From JAFEBO01 sp044221315 (GTDB taxonomy: Bacteria > Planctomycetota > Phycisphaerae > Phycisphaerales > UBA1924), in NCBI GenBank assembly GCA_044221315.1, contig JBGAPK010000001.1:124001-188000 (forward strand): a stretch of DNA of 64,000 nucleotides, in the 5' to 3' direction. The notes beneath the pieces were generated by a model that had not been told where the DNA came from, searched no databases, and worked only from the letters and a program-made list of their open reading frames with translations. A program made the position numbers and the translations under genes. Positions 8,681 through 17,412 of the stretch are shown here, one piece after another. The first letter of the stretch is position 1, and every line of letters begins with the position of its first letter.

Positions 8681-9823
8681 ATGAAGGGAACTCTCCGCTT
8701 GAAGCGACTGCTCGCCCGGGTGTTGTGCTTTGCTGGCTGTGTGTCTGCGCAGGCCGGTACGCGTGCGCTTCTTACTCCAGACAATTCAAACCTGCGCCTG
8801 GTGGCATTCGATCCGGCGTCCGGCGCCCCGATCGAATTTGAAACCAAGCCGATGGGATTCTGGCTGGACGTCACAACACTGGTGGATTCGTCCACCATCG
8901 GAACGCTGCGTCACGCGATGCAGGTGGGAACGGAAGTTTGGCTGACCGATCAGACGGCCAATGTCATCCACCGCTTTTCCGCTCAGGTCGAAAAGCCGCG
9001 GTATATCGGATCCATCAACAGCATTGTCAATCCACGCGGGATGGCGATGGTCAACGACGAAGTGTGGGTCGCCAGCGGCGGCAGCGGCATAGGGGGCGGC
9101 TCCGGAATCGTGCGCGTAGCCCGCGGCGGACAGATCATCTCATCTTTCAGCGCAGAGAATCCGTTCGCCGTCATGCCCTTCAGCCCCACGACTGTGCTCG
9201 CGTCGAACATCGACGCGAACCAGCTGCAGAAATTCCAGGCGACGGGCTCGACGCTCGGCGCACTCCTGGGCCCGTGGGGCACGGCGAGCACGTTGGATTT
9301 TCCGATGCAGATAATTGGCTGGAATGAATCGGGAATGGACCGGGTTGTCGTCGTCGGTTTTTCGGGGTTTGATCCGGGCTTGTTTGTCTACAACGCGTCG
9401 AATGGTCAGTTCGTGAAGCGGATGCTCACGATCGCGATCCTGCAAGACGTCACGGTGACAGATCCGCGCGGCGTCGCCGTCATGGACAACGGCGAACTGA
9501 TGTGGACGGGATCGCAGGGAGTTTTCGCCCTGAATCCCACCTCCGGCAGCACGCGAGTTCTGTACACCGGCGATAACTTCACCTGCAATTACGTGGACGC
9601 CGTTGATTTTCAGAGGTACTGCGCGGGCGACGTCAACAACGATGCCGTTGTGGACGACTCCGATTTTTCGCAGTTCGTCGTCGCCTACAACGACTTGATC
9701 TGTCCCATGCTCGAGAGCGGCTACCCCGCCGGATGCCCCGCCGACCTGAGCGGAGACGGCGTTGTGGATGACGCGGACTTCTCGATCTTCGTAACGGCAT
9801 ACGACGCTCTGCTCTGCCCCTGA
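8681..9823 (+). CDS. Exported propeller-like protein with a C-terminal dockerin/EF-hand-like tail
   Basis: A 380-aa protein; ATG 8681 precedes a signal peptide (RLLARVLCFAGCVSAQA). The body has repeated beta-strand segments (NPRGMAMVNDEVWVA, DPRGVAVMDNGELMW) suggesting an NHL/SMP-type propeller. The last 65 residues hold two calcium-loop-like repeats (DVNNDAVVDDSDFSQF and DLSGDGVVDDADFSIF), each followed by a Tyr and Asp-Leu/Ala-Leu and ending in CP. The same tail ends the next two genes. It is probably surface or extracellular; the ligand is unknown. The 212 bases upstream show no gene and no convincing promoter. Confidence 0.8.
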   Translation: MKGTLRLKRLLARVLCFAGCVSAQAGTRALLTPDNSNLRLVAFDPASGAPIEFETKPMGFWLDVTTLVDSSTIGTLRHAMQVGTEVWLTDQTANVIHRFSAQVEKPRYIGSINSIVNPRGMAMVNDEVWVASGGSGIGGGSGIVRVARGGQIISSFSAENPFAVMPFSPTTVLASNIDANQLQKFQATGSTLGALLGPWGTASTLDFPMQIIGWNESGMDRVVVVGFSGFDPGLFVYNASNGQFVKRMLTIAILQDVTVTDPRGVAVMDNGELMWTGSQGVFALNPTSGSTRVLYTGDNFTCNYVDAVDFQRYCAGDVNNDAVVDDSDFSQFVVAYNDLICPMLESGYPAGCPADLSGDGVVDDADFSIFVTAYDALLCP

Positions 9824-9921
9824 ACGGATCTTTCCGGCGGCACCTTCTTTCTCCGATTTGCTGCTTCCCGCTTGAACGCAGGGCCCGCTCCCGCTAGCTT
9901 GGTGGGAATCGCTTCGGGAGT

Positions 9922-12900
9922 ATGGCCTTGACACAGCGTTGGAATCGGACACTCGCTCTGGCCGCTCTGGCGGCAGGGTTCTCGGGCCCGGGAGCCCTCG
10001 CCCAGCCCAAGCTTCATTACACCTACCTGTGGCATCTCGAGCAGCCGATCTACTGGCCCGACCGGCAGGTATCGGGCGAGGATCGTTATGAGCGGGCCTG
10101 GGAGTCGATCCAGCATCGCAACATCGGAGCATCGCATCCCGAAAACAACCTGAGCGACATCTTCGGTCTGGACGATCGCAAGGCCGTGTACCAGTACCGG
10201 GTGCGTGACTCGATCAACGCGATCCAGTGGGCGTCGCGGGCGGGGGCTCAGATCTCCTATTCGGGCGGTCTGATCGAGAATATCAGCAGCCTGGGTTCCG
10301 CGAACCAGCTGGGATACACGCCAGGTTGGTTGAGTGCTTTCCGAGAGGCGCGCGGCTGGAACACAACGGTCTCCTCAAAGCCGCGCCTCGACATTGTCGT
10401 TTTCCCGTTCCATCACGCGCTCATGCCGCTGCTCGACGAGAGCGCAATGCGCAAAGAGATCCAGCTTTACAAGAGCATCTACCCCGACGCGTGGGGCTCG
10501 GCGGTCGGGGTGAGCCGCGGCTTCTTCCCGAGTGAGATGGCGTTTTCAGAGCGGATCATTCCGGTGCTTGCGAGCGAGGGAATCGCGTGGTCGGTGGTGA
10601 GTGCGGAGAAGATCTCACGGGCGTGCCCGGATTTCCCTGTGATCCTGGGCTCCGGGGGCATCAACTGCGACCCGCCGAACAAGGCCGATCAGGTCAACGC
10701 GAACGGCGTGAACTGGTATCGTCAGTCGATCTCGCGCGGTTGTTCGCCGGTGGAGGCGGTGCCGCTGAGCCTGATCCCGCGCCGGGCGCAGTACGTGGAT
10801 CCGGGGACCGGCGTTGCCTCCTCGATCATCGTGGTGCCCGCCTCGCAGGGGCTCTCATGGCGGGACGGATATGCGCCGCTGGGAACGACCGACTTTGCGA
10901 ATCTTCAAGGCTTCGGCAGCACGTCGCGCCCGATGCTGGTGATGCTGACGCACGACGGCGACAACGCCTGGGGCGGCGGGTATTCGTATTACATGGAAGC
11001 GACGCCGAATCTCGTGTCGAGCGCCAACAGCACATACCCGGCCACGACCGTCGAGCAGTACCTGGCCGAATTCCCGGTGCCTTCCAACGACCTCGTGCAC
11101 GTCGAAGATGGGGCATGGGTCAATGCGGACGGCGACTTTGGAGCTCCGCAGTTCATCAACTGGAACTGGCCTCTGGTCAATTCGTCCGGGCAGATTGATA
11201 TTGCCGCCGGGTGGGCCGAGGACGCGCGGAACTGGGCTGTCATTACTGCGATGCAGAACCGCGTGGACACGGCGGAGGCGATCACGATCGCTCGGCCGGT
11301 CGGGTCGGGCGGCACGGGCGGCGCGGCGCTCAACACCCGCAAAATCCTCTACCCGGACGGCGGATCGAAGCCGACGGAGCGGGCGTGGCACTATTTCCTG
11401 GGCGCTCTCAACAGCGGCTACATGTACTACGGCACGTCGCTCGACATGGAGGTTAAGCCGACGATCGCCTGCAACAACGCGGCACGGCTGATCGACCCCT
11501 TGCTTGCGGGCGCTTCGCCGGCCGAGGACACCGTGGCGCCGACCGTGTGGATCCCCCAGCGCACGCCGTGGAATCCGGGCTCGATGAATTTCGGTCCGGA
11601 GTTCGGCTACAAGCAGGTGAACAACAACGGCGATTTCTGGATTTGGACATTCGCGTACGACGCATCGGGCATCCCGGCGGGCGGCGTGACCCTCAAGTAC
11701 CGAATCGACAACGACGGGGCCAACCCGCTTTCGAGCACGCAGAACGAGACGTACACGGGCGGGAGCGAGGTGAGCGCGTGGCAGAGCGCGACGATGACGA
11801 AGCGTGCGTTTCCTTCGGGCAATTTCTTCAATGACCCGTCGGTAAATTTTTTCGTTCTGCCGAACTACATCGCGGACGAGTACTACTTCAATCTGACGGG
11901 CATCCGCAGCAAGCTGGTGGACTATTACATTGAGGCGGTGGACTCGCGGGGTAATCTGCGCAAGAGCGCGATCCAGCACGTGTACGTTGGCGACGGCGCG
12001 GGCGCGACCGGCGGTGGCGGCACAGTCGTTTCTCTCTCGCCTCAGATACCGGTCGCTGGGCAGAACGTGACCATCACGTACGACCCGGCGGGGCGAGCGC
12101 TGGCCGGAGCGCCGCTGGTCAAGCTGCACTACGGATTCAACTCGTGGAATCCGGTTATTGCGCCCGACCCCGCGATGACGCTCAATGCAGGGAATCAGAC
12201 CTGGTCGCTCACCGTCCCGGTTTCGGCGAACGCGACTCAGCTCGATGTCGTCTTCAACAACGGCGCCTCGACGTGGGACAACAACGGCGGGCAGGATTGG
12301 CATTTCGCGGTCACCGGCGGCCAGCCGGTGGATACATGGGACGTCAGCGGGACGCGCGATCCGGACTCGACCCTCATCGCGACAAGCACCTCGAACAACA
12401 TCAATCTCTGGGCGGGGCTCAAGGGAGATATTTTTTACATGGCGACCAATGCCGCCGCGGGAACGAACGACCGGTTTCTTTTGATCTCCGGGGCGAACGG
12501 GCCCGGCACTCTCCGGACCGCGATGTGGGGCAAGGGCGGCCAGGTCGGCGACTGGGGAGCGTTCGTCGGAAACGAGAGCGGCAACGGCTACAACGGCTGG
12601 TCCGACGCGAACGTGGGGACGGCGGTGCAGAGTGCCGCGACCAACAACGGGGGCGTGCTCGCCGCGACGATGAATGTCAAGCAGGAATTCGGCGGCGGGA
12701 ACGCCCTGCCCGCGAAGGTGTACGTTGCCGTCGGCACCTATCCGACCGCAGACGCGACGTTCCCGGTGAGTGCCGATTGCATCCCGTCCGCGAGCGGAAA
12801 CAACCTTCCGAACGCGATCGAGATCAAGCTCTGCCGCTTCGCGAATCCGCGGAGCCCGCAAGGATGCTGCCCGGCCGACCTCACAGGCGATTCTCAGGTG

Positions 12901-13053
12901 GACGACGCCGACTTTGTGCTCTTTGCGGCCCAGTACGACGCGCTCATCATGAGCGGGGCGTATCAGGGAGCCGACCTGACCGGGGACGCCCAGTGCGACG
13001 ACGTGGATTTCGTGGTCTTTGCGGCGGCGTACGACGCGTTTGTTTGTCCCTGA
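9922..13053 (+). CDS. Exported GH57-like glycoside hydrolase with CBM25-like module and dockerin-like tail
   Basis: A 1043-aa secreted protein. After a signal peptide (residues 1-28, ending GALAQ), YLWHLEQPIYW matches the His-containing opening of GH57 catalytic domains. FFPSEMAFSERI aligns with the GH57 motif holding the catalytic Glu, and LTHDGDNAWGG may supply the Asp. Residues about 700-800 (KLHYGFNSWN ... WDNNGGQDWHF) look like a CBM25 starch-binding module. A further domain precedes two C-terminal repeats, DLTGDSQVDDADFVLF and DLTGDAQCDDVDFVVF, ending CP. A role in alpha-glucan (starch or glycogen) breakdown outside the cell is inferred. GH57 enzymes are mostly cytoplasmic, so the secreted, multi-domain form is notable. 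Confidence 0.8.
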   Translation: MALTQRWNRTLALAALAAGFSGPGALAQPKLHYTYLWHLEQPIYWPDRQVSGEDRYERAWESIQHRNIGASHPENNLSDIFGLDDRKAVYQYRVRDSINAIQWASRAGAQISYSGGLIENISSLGSANQLGYTPGWLSAFREARGWNTTVSSKPRLDIVVFPFHHALMPLLDESAMRKEIQLYKSIYPDAWGSAVGVSRGFFPSEMAFSERIIPVLASEGIAWSVVSAEKISRACPDFPVILGSGGINCDPPNKADQVNANGVNWYRQSISRGCSPVEAVPLSLIPRRAQYVDPGTGVASSIIVVPASQGLSWRDGYAPLGTTDFANLQGFGSTSRPMLVMLTHDGDNAWGGGYSYYMEATPNLVSSANSTYPATTVEQYLAEFPVPSNDLVHVEDGAWVNADGDFGAPQFINWNWPLVNSSGQIDIAAGWAEDARNWAVITAMQNRVDTAEAITIARPVGSGGTGGAALNTRKILYPDGGSKPTERAWHYFLGALNSGYMYYGTSLDMEVKPTIACNNAARLIDPLLAGASPAEDTVAPTVWIPQRTPWNPGSMNFGPEFGYKQVNNNGDFWIWTFAYDASGIPAGGVTLKYRIDNDGANPLSSTQNETYTGGSEVSAWQSATMTKRAFPSGNFFNDPSVNFFVLPNYIADEYYFNLTGIRSKLVDYYIEAVDSRGNLRKSAIQHVYVGDGAGATGGGGTVVSLSPQIPVAGQNVTITYDPAGRALAGAPLVKLHYGFNSWNPVIAPDPAMTLNAGNQTWSLTVPVSANATQLDVVFNNGASTWDNNGGQDWHFAVTGGQPVDTWDVSGTRDPDSTLIATSTSNNINLWAGLKGDIFYMATNAAAGTNDRFLLISGANGPGTLRTAMWGKGGQVGDWGAFVGNESGNGYNGWSDANVGTAVQSAATNNGGVLAATMNVKQEFGGGNALPAKVYVAVGTYPTADATFPVSADCIPSASGNNLPNAIEIKLCRFANPRSPQGCCPADLTGDSQVDDADFVLFAAQYDALIMSGAYQGADLTGDAQCDDVDFVVFAAAYDAFVCP

Positions 13054-13139
13054 ATATTCGGCGAAACGCAATAGCGGACTTTCGGCCTCGTTTTCTCCGA
13101 TGCGGGCTCGGAATCGCGAGCCACAACAGGAGACAGATC

Positions 13140-14261
13140 ATGCGAATCGCTCTGTTCGCCGGTAGCTGTATTTTGACGATCGCTTCGGTTTGCTCTGCGC
13201 AAGCGCCCACTTTCAATGACATTGTGTACGCCAACGTCCAGCGTGACAACGGCACGTTCATGCCGGTCCATCTTGATATCTACTGGCGCAACAACGTCCC
13301 ACCCGCTGCTCCATCGCCGTGCGTCCTCTGGATCCACGGCGGCGGCTGGGCCGGCGGCACGCACAACAGCGTTCCCGGTTTCGTCACCGCCCTTCTCCAG
13401 GAGGGATTCGTCGTGGCCAGCGTGGAATACCGCCTCAGTGGCGATGCGATCTTCCCGGCTCAGATGCTCGACGTGAAGGGCGCCGTCCGCTTCCTGAAAC
13501 GAAACGCGGCGACCTATCGCATCGATCCGGCACGAATCGGTTCGTGGGGAAGCAGCGCCGGCGGTCATCTGTCCGCGCTTCTGCTGACGAGCAACAACGC
13601 ATTTGAACTCGAGGGAACCGTCGGAGGCACGGGCCCGCGAGGAACGATCCGGACCGCGGTCGATTACTTTGGTCCGTCCGATCTGCTGAACATGAACCTC
13701 GACGTGACGACGCCTCCGGGCTCGACCCTGGATCATGATGCGCCGGCGTCTCCGGAGTCGAACCTGATCGGCTACGACCAGCCGGGACAGGGAATCGGCG
13801 TGCTCCGCGCGAATCAATCAAACCCCGCAGCGCCCTTCCCCGACAAGATGCACCTCGTCACGCTCGCGAACCCGATCAGCCATGTTGATCCGCGTGACCT
13901 CCGGATCTTCATCGCGCACGGGCTGAGCGACACCACCGTGCCCAACAAGCAGAGCCAGCGGCTGTTCGATGCGCTCGGCACGGTCGGAGCCTCCCCGCTG
14001 TACACGCCGGTCCCGGGGGCGGGGCACGGAAACCTCGGGGCATCGACCGATCAGGCCGCCCAGCAGTTCCTCGTTGATGAACTCACACGGTGTTTCGAAG
14101 ATATGAACCGCGACGGAGTGGTGGACGACGCGGACTTTGTGCGGTTCGCCGCGGCCTACGACCGGCTGTTGGACGCGGGCGCAGACTTTACCGGCGACGG
14201 GCTGACCGACGACACGGACTTCGTCCGGTTCGCCGTGGCGTACGAAAAACTGGGTTGCTGA
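13140..14261 (+). CDS. Exported alpha/beta-hydrolase (BD-FAE-like esterase) with dockerin-like tail
   Basis: A 373-aa protein starting at ATG 13140 after AGGAGA. Signal peptide residues 1-21. The oxyanion motif HGGGW lies at 66-70; the nucleophile elbow GSSAG puts Ser139 as catalytic; an Asp follows in HGLSDTTVP, and GAGHGN supplies the His. This is the pattern of the carboxylesterase/feruloyl-esterase-like BD-FAE family. The tail has two repeats (NRDGVVDDADFVRF and TGDGLTDDTDFVRF) and ends LGC. It probably de-esterifies polysaccharides or small esters outside the cell. It is convergent with accC, with three bases between the stop codons. Confidence 0.9.
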   Translation: MRIALFAGSCILTIASVCSAQAPTFNDIVYANVQRDNGTFMPVHLDIYWRNNVPPAAPSPCVLWIHGGGWAGGTHNSVPGFVTALLQEGFVVASVEYRLSGDAIFPAQMLDVKGAVRFLKRNAATYRIDPARIGSWGSSAGGHLSALLLTSNNAFELEGTVGGTGPRGTIRTAVDYFGPSDLLNMNLDVTTPPGSTLDHDAPASPESNLIGYDQPGQGIGVLRANQSNPAAPFPDKMHLVTLANPISHVDPRDLRIFIAHGLSDTTVPNKQSQRLFDALGTVGASPLYTPVPGAGHGNLGASTDQAAQQFLVDELTRCFEDMNRDGVVDDADFVRFAAAYDRLLDAGADFTGDGLTDDTDFVRFAVAYEKLGC

Positions 14262-14264
14262 CGG

Positions 14265-15605
14265 CTACTTGAGGAGGCGCTCGAGGTAGTGAATATCGAC
14301 GCCGCCCTTGCGGAAGTCGCTGTTCTCGACCAAGCGCTGGTGCAGAGGGATGGTCGTCTTGATCGGGCCGACGTTGAACTCGCGCAGGGCTCGGGCCGTG
14401 CGGTCGAGCGCCTGCTCACGCGTGTCGGCGTGCACGATCATCTTGGCGATCATGCTGTCGTAATTTGGGGGCACGACGTAGCCGCTGACAACGTGTGTAT
14501 CCATGCGGATTCCCGGGCCGCCGGAAGGCTCCCACGTTGTGATCTTCCCGGCGCTCGGGCGGAAGCCCTCGGCGGGGTCTTCCGCGCAGATGCGGCATTC
14601 GATCGCGTGTCCGTTGATCTTGACATCGCCCTGCTTGAACGGGATCTTCTCGCCGGCCGCGATCGCGATCGACATCTTCACGATATCGATGCCGGTGATC
14701 AGCTCGGTGACCGGATGCTCGACCTGCACCCGGGTGTTCACCTCGAGCATGTAGAAATCGCCCTTTTCGTCGAGCAGGAACTCGCAGGTTGCGGCGCCGG
14801 CGTACTTGACGCTCTTGATCATCTTTGCGGCGGACTCGGCGACTTTCTGGAGCTTCACGCGATCGATGTTGGGAGCCGGGGCTTCCTCGATGACCTTCTG
14901 GTGGCGGCGTTGGAGCGAGCAATCGCGCTCCCAGAGATAGACGGCGTTGCCGTGCTTGTCGCCGAGCATCTGGATCTCGACGTGCCGGGCTCGTTCCAGG
15001 TATTTCTCGATGAAGACGGCGCCATTTCCGAATGCTGCCTGCGCCTCCTGGCTGGCGACGCGGAGCATCGAGCGGAGCGAGACCTCGTTGTGGCAGACCT
15101 TCATCCCGCGCCCGCCGCCGCCGGCAGAGGCCTTGATGATGACGGGGTAGCCGATCTCCGAGGCGATGCGTACGGCCTCTTCTTCGTCCTCGATCGCTTC
15201 GGGCGAACCGGGAAAAACCGGTACTCCGTTGGCCTTAGCGGTCTTCTTGCAGTCCACCTTGTCTCCCAGAGCCTGCATGGCCTCTGGGCTCGGACCGATG
15301 AACTCGATCTTGCAATCACGGCAGGCCTGGCTGAAGTCCGGGCGTTCGGAAAGGAATCCGTAGCCCGGGTGGATGGCATCCACGTCGGCAACTTCGGCGG
15401 CGCTGAGCACGCGCGCGATGTTGAGGTAGCTCTCGCGCGCGGGGCCGGGGCCGATGCAAATCGCACGGTCGGCGAGCCGGAGATACGGCGCGTCCTTGTC
15501 GGCGGTGGAGTAGATGCAGACCGCTTCGACTCCCATCTCGCGACAGGCCCGCATGATTCGCAGGGCGATTTCGCCCCGGTTGGCTATCAGTATTCGTTTG
15601 AACAT
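14265..15605 (-). CDS. accC: Biotin carboxylase subunit of acetyl-CoA carboxylase
   Basis: A 446-aa ATP-grasp enzyme, the usual AccC length, that carboxylates the biotin carried by AccB in the first step of fatty-acid synthesis. It begins MFKRILIANRGEIALRI, the standard AccC start. The glycine-rich ATP loop KASAGGGGRGMK and the catalytic NTRVQVEHPVTE segment are intact. It lies 7 bases after accB, clearly in one operon with it. Confidence 0.97.
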   Translation of the reverse strand: MFKRILIANRGEIALRIMRACREMGVEAVCIYSTADKDAPYLRLADRAICIGPGPARESYLNIARVLSAAEVADVDAIHPGYGFLSERPDFSQACRDCKIEFIGPSPEAMQALGDKVDCKKTAKANGVPVFPGSPEAIEDEEEAVRIASEIGYPVIIKASAGGGGRGMKVCHNEVSLRSMLRVASQEAQAAFGNGAVFIEKYLERARHVEIQMLGDKHGNAVYLWERDCSLQRRHQKVIEEAPAPNIDRVKLQKVAESAAKMIKSVKYAGAATCEFLLDEKGDFYMLEVNTRVQVEHPVTELITGIDIVKMSIAIAAGEKIPFKQGDVKINGHAIECRICAEDPAEGFRPSAGKITTWEPSGGPGIRMDTHVVSGYVVPPNYDSMIAKMIVHADTREQALDRTARALREFNVGPIKTTIPLHQRLVENSDFRKGGVDIHYLERLLK

Positions 15606-15612
15606 GTGGGCG

Positions 15613-16089
15613 CTACGCGGGGCGAACCAGGAAGAGCTTCTGACCGAATTCGACCGCGTCGCCGCTCTTGACCAGCACGCGCTCGATCGTGCCGGCCTTC
15701 TCGGCCTTGATTTCGTTGAAAACCTTCATCGCCTCGATCAGGCAGACGACGGTGGCCGGCGTGATCTTCGCACCGGCGCTGACAAACGGCGCCGAATCCG
15801 GATTGGCAGCGGAGTAGAAGGTGCCGACCATCGGAGACTCGATCGCGATCAAGCCAGAATCGTCGCCTCCGGCCTTTGCGGGCGCTGCCGGAGCAGAACC
15901 CCCGGACACGGAAGCCTGATGCGTCGCCGGGGCCGGACCCGCGTACATCATCGGCGCGTGACTCGTCATTAGCGGGGCGTGCCCCCGCCGGATCGTCACG
16001 GTTTCTTTTTCATCCTGAAGATCGATCTCGGTCAGGTCGTTGTCGACCATGAGCTTGATCAGGTCCTTGAGTTTGTTCGATTCGATCAT
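15613..16089 (-). CDS. accB: Biotin carboxyl carrier protein of acetyl-CoA carboxylase
   Basis: A 158-aa protein. ATG 16089 begins MIESNKLKDLIKLM, the typical AccB N-terminus. A Pro/Ala/Ser linker leads to the biotinyl domain, where EAMKVFNEI holds the Lys to be biotinylated and SPMVGTFY opens the fold. It works with AccC and the carboxyltransferase (not in this window). It follows the Xaa-Pro peptidase gene by 38 bases and precedes accC by 7. Confidence 0.97.
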   Translation of the reverse strand: MIESNKLKDLIKLMVDNDLTEIDLQDEKETVTIRRGHAPLMTSHAPMMYAGPAPATHQASVSGGSAPAAPAKAGGDDSGLIAIESPMVGTFYSAANPDSAPFVSAGAKITPATVVCLIEAMKVFNEIKAEKAGTIERVLVKSGDAVEFGQKLFLVRPA

Positions 16090-16127
16090 GATCGTTTCCA
16101 CGGCGGCCGAAGGCGGCCGCGGGCACG

Positions 16128-17318
16128 CTACCCGAGCGTGGCCCATTCCATTGTCACGGGAAGCGTGCACAGGTTCTGCGCGCCGCCCTCCTGAATCACG
16201 TAGTCATTCTCGATCCGCACCCCCCCCACTCCGGGCAGGTAAATCCCCGGTTCGATGGTGCAGACGTGGCCAATCTCAAGTCGGGTACCCGCCAGCATGT
16301 GCGAAAGCCGCGGATCCTCGTGAGTCTGCAGCCCGATGCCGTGCCCGAGGCCATGACCGAACTTGTCGCCAAAGCCGGCCTCAGTGATGTGATCGCGGGC
16401 GATGCGGTCGATTTCGCTGGTGAGTTTCCCGGGGGCGAGCGCCGCGGCAGCCTTCTGGTGCGCCTCCAGCACGATCGGATAAATCTCGGCGATCTGCTTG
16501 GGCCATTTGCCGAGCGTGAAGGTGCGGGTCATGTCGCCGTGATACCCCTGCCAGATCGCGCCCCAGTCGATCAGCACCGGCTGGTTCGCGGCGAGCTTGG
16601 TCGTGCCGGGGCGGTAGTGGGCCATGCTCCCGTTGGCTCGGGCGGCGATGATCGTCTCGAAGCTCGGCTTGCTCGAGCCGCGGTTCTTCATCTCAGATTC
16701 GAGCCGAGCGGCGACTTCGAGTTCGGTCAGCCCCGCCTCGAGCGTGGGTAATACCGCCTTCAGAGCCTCTTCGCCGATGCGGACGGCCTTCTTGAGCAGG
16801 GCGATCTCAGCGGCGTCCTTGGTGGCCCGCATCTTCATGACCAGGCCGAGTGTGGCGGCGACCCGCTTGGTGCCAAGCCGCTTGGCCAGTTGATCGCGCT
16901 CGGCAACGGTCATGATCTCGGCCTGGATGCCGACTCGCTGGACGTTTTCTCCCGAAAGGAGCTCGCCGATCGCTTCTCCCATCGAACGCTTGCGGATGAC
17001 GATCTCGCACAGCGATTCGAACTCCCGCAATTCTTCCTGATACCGGAAATCGCTGACCAGCACCGGCCGGCCCGCTCCCAGAATGAGGTAGCTGTCGCCT
17101 CCCAGAAAGCCGGTCAGGTATCCGACGTCCAGCGGGTTGGTGATCAGGAGATGCGAAAGCTCCTGCTCGCCCATCGCCTCACGCAATCGCTTCAGCCGAC
17201 GGGCGTGTCCCGGCGTGCCGGGCTCGGTATCTGGAGTGCCGCCGGTCGGCGCCGCGCGCCCCGACTTGGCGGCTCCGGTGCGTTTGCCCGCGAGGGATTG
17301 TGGGGAGAGTGTGGACAT
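16128..17318 (-). CDS. M24B family Xaa-Pro peptidase
   Basis: A 396-aa cytoplasmic metallopeptidase that removes residues next to proline from short peptides. The creatinase-like N-domain is followed by the pita-bread catalytic domain. Metal ligands are readable: two Asp in DWGAIWQGYHGDMTRTF, His in HGLGHGIGLQTHEDP, Glu in TIEPGIY and Glu in VRIENDY. ATG 17318 was chosen; longer versions add only low-complexity residues. The order peptidase-accB-accC resembles the common pepQ-efp-accB-accC arrangement, but efp is absent here. Confidence 0.93.
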   Translation of the reverse strand: MSTLSPQSLAGKRTGAAKSGRAAPTGGTPDTEPGTPGHARRLKRLREAMGEQELSHLLITNPLDVGYLTGFLGGDSYLILGAGRPVLVSDFRYQEELREFESLCEIVIRKRSMGEAIGELLSGENVQRVGIQAEIMTVAERDQLAKRLGTKRVAATLGLVMKMRATKDAAEIALLKKAVRIGEEALKAVLPTLEAGLTELEVAARLESEMKNRGSSKPSFETIIAARANGSMAHYRPGTTKLAANQPVLIDWGAIWQGYHGDMTRTFTLGKWPKQIAEIYPIVLEAHQKAAAALAPGKLTSEIDRIARDHITEAGFGDKFGHGLGHGIGLQTHEDPRLSHMLAGTRLEIGHVCTIEPGIYLPGVGGVRIENDYVIQEGGAQNLCTLPVTMEWATLG

Positions 17319-17412
17319 GTCGAATCGGATGATACTCTGAAGCCGCCCGCTGTGCGAACCACGCCGCGGCGCTCGGGCGCTGGTCGGTACTGGGTCCGAA
17401 ACGGCGGCGAAC

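Noticed and set aside
10855..13071. A 738-codon open frame on the minus strand, opposite the GH57-like gene
   Set aside because: It is a shadow of high-G/C codon use: Arg/Val/Ala-rich with no domain, and the plus strand has a signal peptide, clear domains and a tail.
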